This document shows, one piece after another, positions 1 through 8,745 of a stretch of 64,000 nt of DNA (its first letter is position 1; each line of letters starts with the position of its first letter). The stretch is from DATHBR01 sp036389955. GTDB lineage: Bacteria > Myxococcota > Myxococcia > Myxococcales > Myxococcaceae. The translations under genes were made by a program, and so were the position numbers. Under the pieces are notes generated by a model that ran no database searches, had not been told where the DNA came from, and saw only the letters and a list, made by a program, of their open reading frames with translations. The stretch covers positions 4,065-68,064 of the forward strand of contig DASVVJ010000112.1 of assembly GCA_036389955.1 (NCBI GenBank), given 5' to 3'.

Positions 1-210
1 CAGGAGCCTCATCAGCAACAACCAGGGGGCTCGGCTTGTGGGAGGACGTGTCCTATGGCGACGGCGCTTGAAAGCCTAAGTTGCCCTACGGCCTGCCATC
101 CCCTGCTTCGCCTCTCTAGCAGCGGCGGGTGTTCACTGCTGAAGGCGGCAGCCGGCCGCCGGGCGACGGGGCGGCTGCCTGCACACCACCGTGCTGGGAG
201 TCCGACCAAC
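1..210. other. Left edge, no gene seen
   Basis: Six-frame inspection gives only low-quality frames here. An inverted repeat (147-154 with 172-179, 8 bp) lies about 30 bases beyond the stop of the minus-strand MOSC gene and could be a weak termination hairpin, but no T-run follows on that strand. Confidence 0.4.
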
Positions 211-1011
211 TCAGGCCAGCACCTGCACCTCGTCACCCACCTGCAGTGTCCCCGGGCGGCGAACCAGCACGTTCTGACCGAACATCGCCTTACCGTTGAT
301 GCGGCGAACCCTGGCGAGCGTGCGCAGCGGCTCACCGTCCGAGGCCTTCTGCCCCGTCACCGGATCCACCGTGGTGAAAACGCACCGCGCGCAGGGCTTG
401 ACCACCTCCAGCTCCACCTCGCCCACGCGCAGCCGCTTCCACCGGTCCTCCGCGAAGGGCTCGCAGCCTTCCACCACCAGGTTGGGACGGAAGTTCTCCA
501 TCGCCACGGCACGAGGCAGCTGCCGGTTGAGCTCCTCCAACGAGGCCCGCGACAGCAACAACAGGGGAAAGCCATCCGCGAAGCCCACGCGATCCTCGGG
601 AGCCGCGTAGGTGGGATCCACCGGCCGTTCCATCCGGGCATCCACGTACGCCAGGGAGACAGGCTCCCCGAGGAACCGTGAGAACCAACCGGCCGCCTCT
701 TCGCCCGCCATGGCCGCTGAACACGTGTCGTTCCAGATGGTCACGTCCTGGCGCGGAGCCCCCACGGGCGGCGCAGGCACTTCCAGCTCGGGCATCCCCG
801 GCGTGGACAGCCGCAGCCCGCCCCCCGTGGGCACGGCGCTCACGAGCACCAGCGAAGGACACTCGCGCCCCGTGATGAAGGAGCCATCCGGACGCACCAA
901 CATCCACCGGCGATCATGCTCCAGCCCCAGGGGCTCCACCTTCGCCCGCGACAGCGCCAGGCCTTTCGTGGACTTCAGGGGATAAATGAAGAGTTGGCTC
1001 AGAACAGACAT
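211..1011 (-). CDS. MOSC domain protein, YcbX-like
   Basis: A 266-residue protein with an N-terminal MOSC beta-barrel (about residues 1-115) followed by a MOSC domain (about 125-266). MOSC proteins bind the molybdenum cofactor or a sulfur carried on a conserved Cys; the KPCARC segment (Cys207, Cys210) holds that Cys. The C-terminal 2Fe-2S ferredoxin domain of E. coli YcbX is absent, as in many shorter relatives. I chose the ATG at 1011 because the MSVLSQ..YPLKS start matches the family; an upstream in-frame ATG at 1074 would add 21 unlike residues and overlap the divergent gene. The role, probably reduction of N-hydroxylated compounds, is known only for relatives. Confidence 0.9.
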   Translation of the reverse strand: MSVLSQLFIYPLKSTKGLALSRAKVEPLGLEHDRRWMLVRPDGSFITGRECPSLVLVSAVPTGGGLRLSTPGMPELEVPAPPVGAPRQDVTIWNDTCSAAMAGEEAAGWFSRFLGEPVSLAYVDARMERPVDPTYAAPEDRVGFADGFPLLLLSRASLEELNRQLPRAVAMENFRPNLVVEGCEPFAEDRWKRLRVGEVELEVVKPCARCVFTTVDPVTGQKASDGEPLRTLARVRRINGKAMFGQNVLVRRPGTLQVGDEVQVLA

Positions 1012-1066
1012 GGATTTCCGGGTGAAGTCCGTTTCGGTTGGGACCTGTCTCATACAAGGAAGTCTC

Positions 1067-1731
1067 ATGCTCAAGAAGCTTCTCCTCGGCCTGGCCGCCG
1101 TCCTCGTGGCCCTGTCCGGCTACATCGCCACCCGCCCGGCCGAATTCTCCGTGCAGCGCACCGCCACCTGAAGGCGTCGCCGGACATCGCCTTCGCGCTG
1201 GTGAATGACTTCCGCCAGTGGGGCGAGTGGTCTCCGTGGGAGAAGATGGACCCGGCGATGAAGAAGACCTTCGAGGGCGCCGAGTCGGGCGTGGGCGCGA
1301 AGTACTCCTGGTCCGGCAATGGTAACGTGGGCGAGGGCCGGATGACCATCGAGGAGAGCAAGCCGTACGAACTCGTCCGCACGAAGCTGGAGTTCATCAA
1401 GCCCTTCGAGATCACCAACACCACCACCTTCACCTTCAAGTCCGAGGGCGAGAACGTCTCGGTGACGTGGAAGATGCAGGGCACCAACGGCTCCCTGGGC
1501 AAGGCCTTCTCGGTGTTCATGGACATGGACGGGATGGTTGGCACGGACTTCGAGAAGGGCCTGGCCGCCATGAAGACGCTGGCCGAGGCCGAGGCCACCA
1601 GGCGCGCCGAGGAAGCCCGGAAGGCCGCCGAGGCCAGGGCGGCGGCCGAGAAGGCGGCGGCCGAGGCTGCTGCTGCTGCTGCGGCGGCGGCTCCCGCCGA
1701 GGGCTCCACGGCGGCGGCTCCCACGCCGTAA
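1067..1731 (+). pseudogene. SRPBCC family protein, frameshifted
   Basis: An ATG at 1067 with a good ribosome site (AAGGAAG) opens a reading frame with a hydrophobic N-terminal anchor (residues 3-20) that stops at TGA 1169-1171 after 34 residues. The following frame, minus one, continues without a break to 1731 and encodes a typical SRPBCC (START/Bet v 1-like) ligand-binding fold with the NDF..WG.WSPWEK motif, then an Ala-Glu-rich tail of about 60 residues. One missing base near 1168 (ACC TGA instead of ACC CTG AAG) explains everything; the total length is one base short of a multiple of three. It is either a recent inactivation or an assembly error. No slippery site is present, so programmed frameshifting is unlikely. 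Confidence 0.8.
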
Positions 1732-1883
1732 CACGCTGTACCGCATACTGGCGGAGACGCCTCTCCCCCACTGTCAAGGGCCGCCCTCCACTCCCCGGGA
1801 GGTAGTGACCCCGGGTGGTGGGGGCCCCCCCTTTCACGTTCGAGCCCGCCCCCGCGTAGACTTCACCGTGCGAGGTCCACGCG

Positions 1884-3167
1884 ATGACGAGCGGGCTGAA
1901 AACGGGACTGGTACTCGGCGGCGGCGCCGCACGAGGCGCCTACGAAGCGGGAGTCCTCTCCTACCTGCGGGAGGAGTTCGAGCCCGAGTCTGGCCGCGAG
2001 CTGAAGCTGGACATCCTCGCCGGCACCTCGGTGGGCGCCATGCACGCCTGCTACATCGCGGCCACGTGTGACCGGCCGCGGGAGCAGGCCCGGGGGCTCA
2101 TCGCGCGCTGGCACGCGATGAAGGTGGAGGAGGTGCTCCGGTGCAGCTACGGAGACGTCTTCCGCCTCATCCGCGAGGCGATGAGCAAGCCCGCGCCCCA
2201 CGAGCAGGACATCAACTACGGCGGGCTGGTGGATCCGCGCGGGCTGCGCGCCCTGGTGGGCGGAGGCATTCCGTGGCTGGGCATCGGCCGCAACCTGCGC
2301 AAGGGCCACCTGGAGGCGCTGGCCGTCAGCGCCACGCACGTGGGCACCGGCAGCGCCACCGTCTTCATCCAGCAGCGGGGCGGAGGCATGCCCCGCTGGA
2401 GTGATGATCCCGCCTACCGCGCGGTGGCCACGCGCATCGGGCCCCACCACGCCCTGGCCTCGGCGGCCATTCCGGTCATCTTCCCCGCGGTGCGCATCCG
2501 GGGAGAGCTGCACATCGACGGGTTTCTGCGGCTCAACGTGCCCATCAGCCCCGCGCTGCGGCTGGGGGCGCAGCGCGTCATCATCATCTCGCTGCGGCCG
2601 GAGGTGGGCGTGCAGAAGGCCCCGCCCAGCGTGCTCGAGGAGGATCGCGAGCACGCCGTGGCGAGCGCGCCCTTCCTGGTGGGCAAGATGCTCAACATGA
2701 TGATGACGGACCGCACGGACCAGGACCTGGGGCGGCTGCGGCGGCTCAACGCCATTCTCGAGGCGGGGACAACGGCCTACGGGCCCGGCTTCGCGGAGAC
2801 GATGAGCGCGGCGCTCTACCCTCACCGCAGCCAGCCGGTGCGCTACGTGCGCGAACTGCTGGTGCGGCCCTCGAGGGACCTGGGCGAGCTGGCGGCCGAG
2901 TACGTGCGGACGACGGAGTTCCGCCGGAGCAGCAACGGGCTGGCCCACAAGACCATTCTGAAGCTGGTGGAGCGAGGAGCCCCGCGTGAGGCGGACCTGG
3001 CCTCCTACCTGATGTTCGACGGGGGCTTCGCGGACATCCTCATCGACCTGGGGCGGAGGGACGCACGGGCGAGGCGCGCGCAGTGGCAGCGCTTCTGGTC
3101 CGAGGAGCCGCAGTGCATCTCGGAGGCGGCGTACATGAACAAGCCCGCCCCGGCCACCGCCGCGTAA
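1884..3167 (+). CDS. Patatin-like phospholipase
   Basis: A 427-residue protein of the patatin-like family, acyl hydrolases that cut membrane lipids with a Ser-Asp dyad. The oxyanion-hole motif GGGAARG is at residues 12-18, the nucleophile elbow GTSVG gives Ser49, and HIDG gives the catalytic Asp212. The C-terminal third (after about 300) is less conserved and has no recognised domain. No signal peptide is visible, so it is probably cytosolic or peripheral. It stands alone between convergent and divergent genes; its 3' end abuts a palindromic repeat that may terminate transcription. The substrate cannot be told from sequence. Confidence 0.92.
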   Translation: MTSGLKTGLVLGGGAARGAYEAGVLSYLREEFEPESGRELKLDILAGTSVGAMHACYIAATCDRPREQARGLIARWHAMKVEEVLRCSYGDVFRLIREAMSKPAPHEQDINYGGLVDPRGLRALVGGGIPWLGIGRNLRKGHLEALAVSATHVGTGSATVFIQQRGGGMPRWSDDPAYRAVATRIGPHHALASAAIPVIFPAVRIRGELHIDGFLRLNVPISPALRLGAQRVIIISLRPEVGVQKAPPSVLEEDREHAVASAPFLVGKMLNMMMTDRTDQDLGRLRRLNAILEAGTTAYGPGFAETMSAALYPHRSQPVRYVRELLVRPSRDLGELAAEYVRTTEFRRSSNGLAHKTILKLVERGAPREADLASYLMFDGGFADILIDLGRRDARARRAQWQRFWSEEPQCISEAAYMNKPAPATAA

Positions 3168-3208
3168 CCCACCCCTCTCCCTTCGGGAGAGGGACGGGGT
3201 GAGGGTTC
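3168..3208 (-). repeat. Dispersed palindromic repeat, copy 1
   Basis: A perfect 9-bp stem (3173-3181 with 3185-3193, TTC loop) plus a flanking CCCTCACCCC segment on the minus strand. The same unit recurs at 31026-31064 and 46719-46755. Here it sits between two convergent genes, so it could act as a bidirectional terminator. Confidence 0.75.
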
Positions 3209-3210
3209 CG

Positions 3211-4641
3211 TCAGGGCTTGGCCGGCTCCGCGATCTTCTGCTGGGAAGCCTCGGCGGCCTTCTTCGCGGCCTCGGCGATCTTCTTCTCCGCGCCCGCGTG
3301 CCGGTGGATGAACACCTCGAACTTGCGCTCCTCGGTGCGCTCGTCCTTCTCCACGCTGAAGGCCAGGCGGTTGATCTCGTGCCCGTCCTCCGTCTCCAGC
3401 ACGGCGATCCAGTCGCCCTCGGGAGGATTGGTGAGGTTGGCGAAGGTGCGGTAGCCGACCTCGGCTCCCGAGGACCGGGCGGGCAGTGACATCCGGTAGA
3501 ACTGGCGCCAGCCCTTCTTCGGATCGTCGTAGAGCCAGGTGACGTAGACCTTGTACTGATTGAAGCCCTTCGGAGCGAAGACGCTGACGAAGTAGTTCAC
3601 CTTGTCGCCCGGGCGCACGAGGAAGTCCTGATCTCCCTTGTGCCAGAACTTCCACCACGAGCGCTCGTGGTACAGGTGGTACTCGGTGCCGCCGGGCACG
3701 CCGTTCACGCGCTTCACATCGTGGTAGATGCCGCTGAACGTCACCGCCAGGGGCACCGGCGGAATCACCCGCACCAGGTAGAGCAGCAGCAGCGCCGCCA
3801 GCACGCCAAACCCGGGGATGGCGATCTGCCGGATGGCCGCCTTCGCATCCAGCAGGTTCCACCGGCGCAACAGCCACATCATCCCGTAGATGCCGCCACC
3901 GGCGAGCACCTGCGCGAACAGGAAGATCCAGAAGTTCAGCCGGCCAATGGCCACCGGCAGCACGTAGGACAGGTACATGCTGAGGCACATGGCGAACAGG
4001 CCCACGCGGATGATGGGCCCCTTCTGCCGGAACTGCGGCAGCTCATTGGCCACCAGCAGCGCGAACATGGACACGATGAACAGCACCGCCACCAGGCCCG
4101 ACGCGCTCTTGAAGAAGAAGAGCATGAAGGTGCTCAGCAGGCTGCCGTAGAAGAAGTGGATGGCGTCCTCGCGCCACTTCCACACCTTGGCCAGTGCCTT
4201 CGGCGGTTCGACGCCCACGGGGTAGCGCTGCTCGAGCAAGAGCAGCGAGGCCAGCACCACCAGGTACACGAACTGCTGCACCATGGTGAGCGTATCGTCC
4301 ACCCGGCTCAGCGTGAGCACGTCGTAGAGGAAGCCCACGAAGAAGAACGCGGCGATCTCCCACTTCTCGTGGCGCGCGCGGAACTCCTGCACGCGGTCCA
4401 TCAGCGTCTGGGCTTTCGCGGTGGGGATCGCGTCCTGGGGATCCGCGGGCTTCGCCACGGGCGTGAGCGGGGGCTCGAGCGCGGCGGCCGGTGCGGGCGC
4501 CGTCAGCGCGGGCGCCTCGGAGGCCAGGGCATTCGAGGCTCCGGCGGGGGCTCCAGTGGCGGAACCAGTGGAGACGTCAGCGGGCGAGGACTCAGGAGTA
4601 GCGGTCGTCTCGCCAGGGGTGGGCGGTGTTGCTGTAGCCAC
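3211..4641 (-). CDS. DUF2914 membrane protein
   Basis: A 476-residue protein starting at a GTG. Residues 1-75 are Ala/Pro/Thr-rich and disordered; about 95-310 hold some eight membrane segments; about 320-440 is a soluble DUF2914-type domain, and the last 30 residues are a charged Ala/Lys helix. The function of DUF2914 is unknown to me beyond its usual membrane-anchored, C-terminal position. The start overlaps the end of the upstream sulfite-oxidase-like gene by 50 bases, an unusually long overlap that leaves the true start open, but translational coupling to that gene is likely. Confidence 0.8.
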   Translation of the reverse strand: MATATPPTPGETTATPESSPADVSTGSATGAPAGASNALASEAPALTAPAPAAALEPPLTPVAKPADPQDAIPTAKAQTLMDRVQEFRARHEKWEIAAFFFVGFLYDVLTLSRVDDTLTMVQQFVYLVVLASLLLLEQRYPVGVEPPKALAKVWKWREDAIHFFYGSLLSTFMLFFFKSASGLVAVLFIVSMFALLVANELPQFRQKGPIIRVGLFAMCLSMYLSYVLPVAIGRLNFWIFLFAQVLAGGGIYGMMWLLRRWNLLDAKAAIRQIAIPGFGVLAALLLLYLVRVIPPVPLAVTFSGIYHDVKRVNGVPGGTEYHLYHERSWWKFWHKGDQDFLVRPGDKVNYFVSVFAPKGFNQYKVYVTWLYDDPKKGWRQFYRMSLPARSSGAEVGYRTFANLTNPPEGDWIAVLETEDGHEINRLAFSVEKDERTEERKFEVFIHRHAGAEKKIAEAAKKAAEASQQKIAEPAKP

Positions 4642-5290
4642 GGCGTTCCCAGAAGCCTGGTTGATCGTGCTGGAGGAACTCGATGCGTTTGATCCACTTC
4701 GCTCCCTTCCAGGCGTACAGCTGGGGAGTGATCATCCGCACCGGGCCACCGTGCTCTTGCGGTAGCGGCTGCCCATTGTACGTGTGAACGAGCAGCACGT
4801 CGTCCTTGAGAGCCTCCTCCAGCGGCAGGTTGGTGGTGTAACCGTCCGAGGCGTGCGTGCGCACGTACCCTGCCTTGGGGAGGAGTCGGGCAAGCGCCGC
4901 GAGTGTGGAGAACTGTACCCCCCTCCACTGCACGTCCATCAGGCTCCACGTGGTGACGCAGTGGAAGTCGCTGACGTCTTCGTACTGCGGGAGCGCCAGG
5001 AAACTCTGCCAGTCCAGGGTGACGGGGGCCTCGACGGCGCCGTCGATCGTCAGGCTCCACGTGGCGGGAGTGACCGGGTCGAAGGGAATGCCCAGGTCCA
5101 GCACGGGCCACTTCTTCGTCACGTGCTGGCCGGGCGGCAGCTTGGGCATGCCGTGGCGGTTGGGCTCACCGCTGCCCATGGGGCGCGCGTCGCTCACCCC
5201 GGGCGTGCCCTTCATCTTGTCCAGGTACCGGGCGCGCAGCTTCATGCGCGCCTCAATGATGCGCTGGAACTTCTCGTCCTGCTCGGACAC
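4592..5290 (-). CDS. Sulfite oxidase-like molybdoenzyme
   Basis: A 232-residue molybdopterin-binding oxidoreductase of the sulfite oxidase superfamily (COG2041 type). Cys111 in the DFHCVTTWS motif is the expected molybdenum ligand, and the segment RGVQFSTL and the late HGGPVR motif are family hallmarks. No Tat or Sec signal is seen, so unlike YedY it appears cytosolic. It lies 3 bases downstream of the glutaredoxin gene and overlaps the DUF2914 gene, suggesting one operon. The physiological substrate is unknown. The MOSC protein near the left edge is another molybdenum-cofactor-linked gene but is not contiguous. Confidence 0.9.
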   Translation of the reverse strand: MSEQDEKFQRIIEARMKLRARYLDKMKGTPGVSDARPMGSGEPNRHGMPKLPPGQHVTKKWPVLDLGIPFDPVTPATWSLTIDGAVEAPVTLDWQSFLALPQYEDVSDFHCVTTWSLMDVQWRGVQFSTLAALARLLPKAGYVRTHASDGYTTNLPLEEALKDDVLLVHTYNGQPLPQEHGGPVRMITPQLYAWKGAKWIKRIEFLQHDQPGFWERRGYSNTAHPWRDDRYS

Positions 5291-5293
5291 GGC

Positions 5294-5620
5294 TCAGGAT
5301 CCGGACGGCACGCTGCTGGCGATGAGGCTCTTCAGCTCGCCGTTCTGCTCCAGCTCCATGAGGATGTCCGAGCCGCCGACAAACTCCCCGTTGATGAAGA
5401 CCTGGGGAATGGTGGGCCACTTCGTGTAGTCCTTGATGCCCTGGCGCACCTCGGGGTCCGCCAGCACGTCCACCGTGTGCACCTGGCCGTACTGCTGCAG
5501 GATCTGCAGCGCGCGGGCCGAGAAGCCACACTGGGGGAACAGGGCGTTGCCCTTCATGAAGAGGACGATCTTGTGGGAGCGGGTCTCCTGATCGAAGCGG
5601 GCCTTGAGTTCCGGATTCAT
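5294..5620 (-). CDS. grxD: Monothiol glutaredoxin (Grx4 type)
   Basis: A 108-residue monothiol glutaredoxin. The active site is CGFS (Cys31), with the downstream WPTIPQVF and GGSDI motifs that bind glutathione. Such proteins hold a 2Fe-2S cluster between two subunits or in a heterodimer with BolA and pass it to client proteins. The bolA gene lies only 18 bases upstream in the same direction, which supports that partnership. The sulfite-oxidase-like gene follows after 3 bases. Confidence 0.96.
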   Translation of the reverse strand: MNPELKARFDQETRSHKIVLFMKGNALFPQCGFSARALQILQQYGQVHTVDVLADPEVRQGIKDYTKWPTIPQVFINGEFVGGSDILMELEQNGELKSLIASSVPSGS

Positions 5621-5638
5621 GTCGCGTCCTTCCTGGTG

Positions 5639-5890
5639 CTAACCGAGCTTCTTCCACTGCTCGGGCGAGTAAGTCTTTAACGCCAGCGCGTGCAGCTCGC
5701 CGGAGTCCAGCCAGTCCTGCACGGCGGCATAGACGAGCTTGTGCTGCTGCACCAGCGGCTTGCCCACGAAAGCGGGGCTGGTCACGTGCGCCTCGAAGTG
5801 GTCGCCCGTGCCCTTGAGGTCCTCGATGCGCATCTCCGCGCCCGGCAGGGCCTTGAGAATGCGCTCACGAATGCGCTCGGCGGTCAGCAT
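5639..5890 (-). CDS. bolA: BolA family protein
   Basis: An 83-residue BolA protein, full length for the family. It shows the helix-turn motif with the invariant histidines (HFEAHV near 32, QQHKLVY near 49, and LHALALKT near 66) that ligate the shared 2Fe-2S cluster with monothiol glutaredoxin. It overlaps yqgE by one base and precedes grxD, so all three are probably co-transcribed. Likely role: iron-sulfur cluster trafficking rather than the morphogene role named after E. coli. Confidence 0.95.
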   Translation of the reverse strand: MLTAERIRERILKALPGAEMRIEDLKGTGDHFEAHVTSPAFVGKPLVQQHKLVYAAVQDWLDSGELHALALKTYSPEQWKKLG

Positions 5891-6435
5891 CAGTTCAGCC
5901 CCTTTCCCATCATCAGCATGGCCGGGTCCACGCCCATGCCTCGCAGCGTCACGTCCCAGAGCTGAGCCGGGTCCCCCTTGAGCAGGGCGTTGGCCGAGAC
6001 CTCGGAGAAGAGCCAGGAACCAGTGGCCATCTCGTTCTCGAGCTGACGGGGGCCCCAGCCGGCATAGCCCAGGCAGAAGCGCAGGTGCACGTGGGGGCGC
6101 TCGAGCAGCGCGCCCAGCGCATCCAGGGTGACGCTCAGGTGCAGGCCCGGCATCACCGTGTGCTTCTCGAGAATCGTGTCGTCGTCATGGAGGATGAAGC
6201 CGCGGTGCGGCTCCACCGGTCCACCGACATAGACGGAGTGCTGCGTCAGCTCGGTGGCGATCTTCAGTGACTGGCCGCGGGCCAGCTCACCGAGCGTCAG
6301 CGGTGCGCCGCGGTTGACGACCAGGCCCATGGACCCGGTCTCCGAGTGCTCGATCATCAACACGACCGAGCGGTGGAAATTGGGGTCCCCGAGCTGGGGC
6401 ATGGCCAGGAGCAACCCGGGAGCGAGCGTCTTCAC
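5890..6435 (-). CDS. yqgE: YqgE/AlgH family protein
   Basis: A 181-residue member of the YqgE/AlgH family, recognisable by LAMPQLGDPNFHRSV near the start, GLVVNRG, GGPV and the GYAGWGPRQLE segment. The family is widespread in proteobacteria but its biochemical role is unclear; AlgH was named as an alginate regulator in Pseudomonas. It is the first gene of the yqgE-bolA-grxD run. Confidence 0.94.
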   Translation of the reverse strand: MKTLAPGLLLAMPQLGDPNFHRSVVLMIEHSETGSMGLVVNRGAPLTLGELARGQSLKIATELTQHSVYVGGPVEPHRGFILHDDDTILEKHTVMPGLHLSVTLDALGALLERPHVHLRFCLGYAGWGPRQLENEMATGSWLFSEVSANALLKGDPAQLWDVTLRGMGVDPAMLMMGKGLN

Positions 6436-6483
6436 GCCTTGAGCATCGGGCGTTCGCGGGACACGTGCAACCGGTTCTCGCGC

Positions 6484-6996
6484 TCAGTGCCAACTGGTGT
6501 GCTTGGACTGTAGGGCCTTGGCCAGCTTCTCTGGCATCACCGGCTTGCCGATGAACAGGTCCGCCCCGAGCCCCTTGCACTTGCGGGCCATGGCCGCGTC
6601 GCTCATGGCGCTCACGCCGATGAGGACCGCCTGGGGGAAGCGCTCGCGCAGACGGGACATCAACGTGGCTCCGCTGCGGCCGGGCAGAAAGACGTCCACC
6701 ACGGCGGCGTCCATGCGCTTGTTGCGCACGGCGAACTCGGCCTCCTCGGCGCTGCCCACGGGCAGCGGCTCGTAGCCCCACTGGGTGAGCAGCTCCACGA
6801 GCAGCTCCCGGCTGGCGGGGTCATCTTCGACGACGAGGACGGAGCCGCGGACCGGCTCGACCTTCAGATCATCGTTGCGCCGCTCGCGCTCCGTGGTCTC
6901 TGGTCCCGTGGCAATGGAGAGTTCATCGGTGGGCAGGGACATGGCTTCGCTCAGGAATGAAAGAGAAGGCTGCGTTGGAGGAACGCACCCGCTCAC
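6484..6996 (-). CDS. Response regulator, receiver only
   Basis: A 170-residue protein whose recognisable part is a single CheY-like receiver domain (about residues 51-165). Acidic pocket Glu57-Asp58-Asp59, phospho-acceptor Asp101 in AAVVDVFLPG, switch Ser129 and Lys151 are all present. No output domain follows. The GTG start at 6996 has an AGGA ribosome site; an ATG at 6942 is an alternative that would remove 18 residues. No kinase gene is adjacent, so its partner is unknown. Confidence 0.9.
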   Translation of the reverse strand: MSGCVPPTQPSLSFLSEAMSLPTDELSIATGPETTERERRNDDLKVEPVRGSVLVVEDDPASRELLVELLTQWGYEPLPVGSAEEAEFAVRNKRMDAAVVDVFLPGRSGATLMSRLRERFPQAVLIGVSAMSDAAMARKCKGLGADLFIGKPVMPEKLAKALQSKHTSWH

Positions 6997-7054
6997 GGGG
7001 GGAATTCCTCGGGCGAGGCCCGAAAAACCAAGGCTGCTCGAAGCTTGCGCGCCC

Positions 7055-7864
7055 TCAGGCCTTGCGCGGTCCCGAGGCGAGCGCCTGAGACGCGAGCGAG
7101 GCGCCGAGCACCAGCAAGACCAACAGGGCCCAGGCGGGAATAACGACGCGAGCGCCCCCTTCGTAGATGAGCGCCGCGTAGCTGGTGCCCAGGTAACGGC
7201 CCAGGGACATGGGCTCCATCCGGGCGATGCCGAAGAAGCTCACGGTGGACTCGGCGAGGATGGCGGCGGGCAGGCGGCTGAGGAACACCGCGAGGACGAA
7301 GGGCCGCAGCGCGGGCCACAGGTGGACGCGCAGCACGTGGGGCCGGGTGCCGCCCAGGGCCCGGGAGGCAGCGATGAACTCCTGGCGCTCCAGGGTGTCC
7401 AGGCGGTTGCGGAACATGCGCGCCGGCCCTGCCCAGCCCACCAGGGCCAGGGACACGACCATGAGCCCGAAAGGCCCCAGCCCGGCGCCACCGCCCGCGT
7501 CCACGAGCGACTGTCCCGCCAACTGCAGCACCATCACCACCAGCACGTCCGGTAGCGCGAAGAAGGCATCCGCCAGGCGCATGACCCAACGCTCCAGGGC
7601 TCCGCCCACCAACCGGGCCACCCCGCCCACCAGCAGGCCCAGCCCGGTGGAGAGCGCCCCCGCGGCCAGTCCAATGGCGAGCGAGATCCACAGGCCCCCG
7701 AATGCCAGCTCGCACACCGTGCGGTCAGGCCGGGTCGGATCCCTGCCGAGCGGACAGGCGTCCGCGAGTGCCTCGGGGAACAGGCGGCCGCCGAGAAAGC
7801 TCAGCAGGCCGAGTCCTCCCAGGAGCGCGAGGCCCACCCAGGCCCGTGGGGAGATGCGCCTCAT
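7055..7864 (-). CDS. Peptide ABC transporter permease (OppC type)
   Basis: A 269-residue inner-membrane permease with about six membrane helices. The ABC permease loop (EFIAASRALGG followed by HLWP) that docks the ATPase lies near residue 160-190. It overlaps the preceding permease gene by 4 bases, and together they form the pore of a DppBC/OppBC-type importer. No OppD/OppF ATPase gene is within the window downstream, so the energising subunit must be encoded elsewhere. Confidence 0.88.
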   Translation of the reverse strand: MRRISPRAWVGLALLGGLGLLSFLGGRLFPEALADACPLGRDPTRPDRTVCELAFGGLWISLAIGLAAGALSTGLGLLVGGVARLVGGALERWVMRLADAFFALPDVLVVMVLQLAGQSLVDAGGGAGLGPFGLMVVSLALVGWAGPARMFRNRLDTLERQEFIAASRALGGTRPHVLRVHLWPALRPFVLAVFLSRLPAAILAESTVSFFGIARMEPMSLGRYLGTSYAALIYEGGARVVIPAWALLVLLVLGASLASQALASGPRKA

Positions 7865-8745
7865 GCCTGGGCCTCGCGGGCACGCGGGTCCACGAGGAGA
7901 CGGACCACCTCCACCACCAGTCCCACCATGACGAGCACCGAGGCGAAGACGGTGGTGGCGACGACGACGACCGCCACCTGCTTCTGGAGCACGGCGAGAA
8001 CGTAGAGCTGGCCGAAGTACGGCAGGCCGAAGACGCGCTCAGCGGCGAACGAGCCCGCCAGCAGCGCGGTGGCCACGGGTCCGATGGCATCCAGCAGTGC
8101 CGGCAGCACGTTGGGCAGCACATGGCGGCGCAGCACCAGATGAGGCGGCAGGCCCTTGCTGGCGGCGGTGCGCACGTAGTCCCGCGCCAGCTCTGTCTCC
8201 AGCGCGTCGGCAAGCAGGGTGCCCAGGAAGATGCCCGGCCACACGGAGATGACGAGCGCGGCGGTGAGCTCCGGAAGCAGGCTGCCGCGCTCCACCACGG
8301 CGGGCGCCAGCAGCAGCGCGGGGATGAAGACGGGCGTCCCGAAAGCCGCCGCCGGAATGGCGTCTCCGAGCACCGCCAGGCGGCCGCGCCTCCACCGGTT
8401 CTTGAGCAGCGCGAAGCCCATGGCCCACCCCAACGCAAGCACCAGCGCCACGAGCCCCACGCCCACGCTGCCGGAGAGCTTGAGCAGCAGCTCGTCCCCG
8501 GTGACGCCCTGAGCGCTGGTGCCCAGGCGCTCGCCACGGAAGAGCTTCTGCCACGGGCGCAGGAAGCCCAGCGGCTCGCCGATGCCCAGATCCCGCCGGT
8601 ACGAGGCGGCCAGCTCCGGGGACACCTGACGCTTGTTCTCGTCCTCGGTGGTGAGCGGCAGGCTGGCCATCAGGAAGTACGAGGCCACCGCGACAATGGG
8701 CACGAGCGCGAGCTGTCGGCCCACCCGGACGAGGAGCTGCCTCAT
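7861..8745 (-). CDS. Peptide ABC transporter permease (OppB type)
   Basis: A 294-residue inner-membrane permease of the OppB/DppB family: one N-terminal helix, a periplasmic loop of about 75 residues, then five helices. The cytoplasmic docking loop DYVRTAASKGLPP is near residue 185. Its start overlaps the substrate-binding-protein gene by 4 bases and its end overlaps the second permease by 4 bases, pointing to strict translational coupling. Confidence 0.88.
   Translation of the reverse strand: MRQLLVRVGRQLALVPIVAVASYFLMASLPLTTEDENKRQVSPELAASYRRDLGIGEPLGFLRPWQKLFRGERLGTSAQGVTGDELLLKLSGSVGVGLVALVLALGWAMGFALLKNRWRRGRLAVLGDAIPAAAFGTPVFIPALLLAPAVVERGSLLPELTAALVISVWPGIFLGTLLADALETELARDYVRTAASKGLPPHLVLRRHVLPNVLPALLDAIGPVATALLAGSFAAERVFGLPYFGQLYVLAVLQKQVAVVVVATTVFASVLVMVGLVVEVVRLLVDPRAREAQA

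Noticed and set aside
1160..1175. Programmed -1 frameshift in the SRPBCC gene
   Set aside because: No slippery heptamer or downstream structure is present at the junction, and relatives of this family are encoded in one frame.
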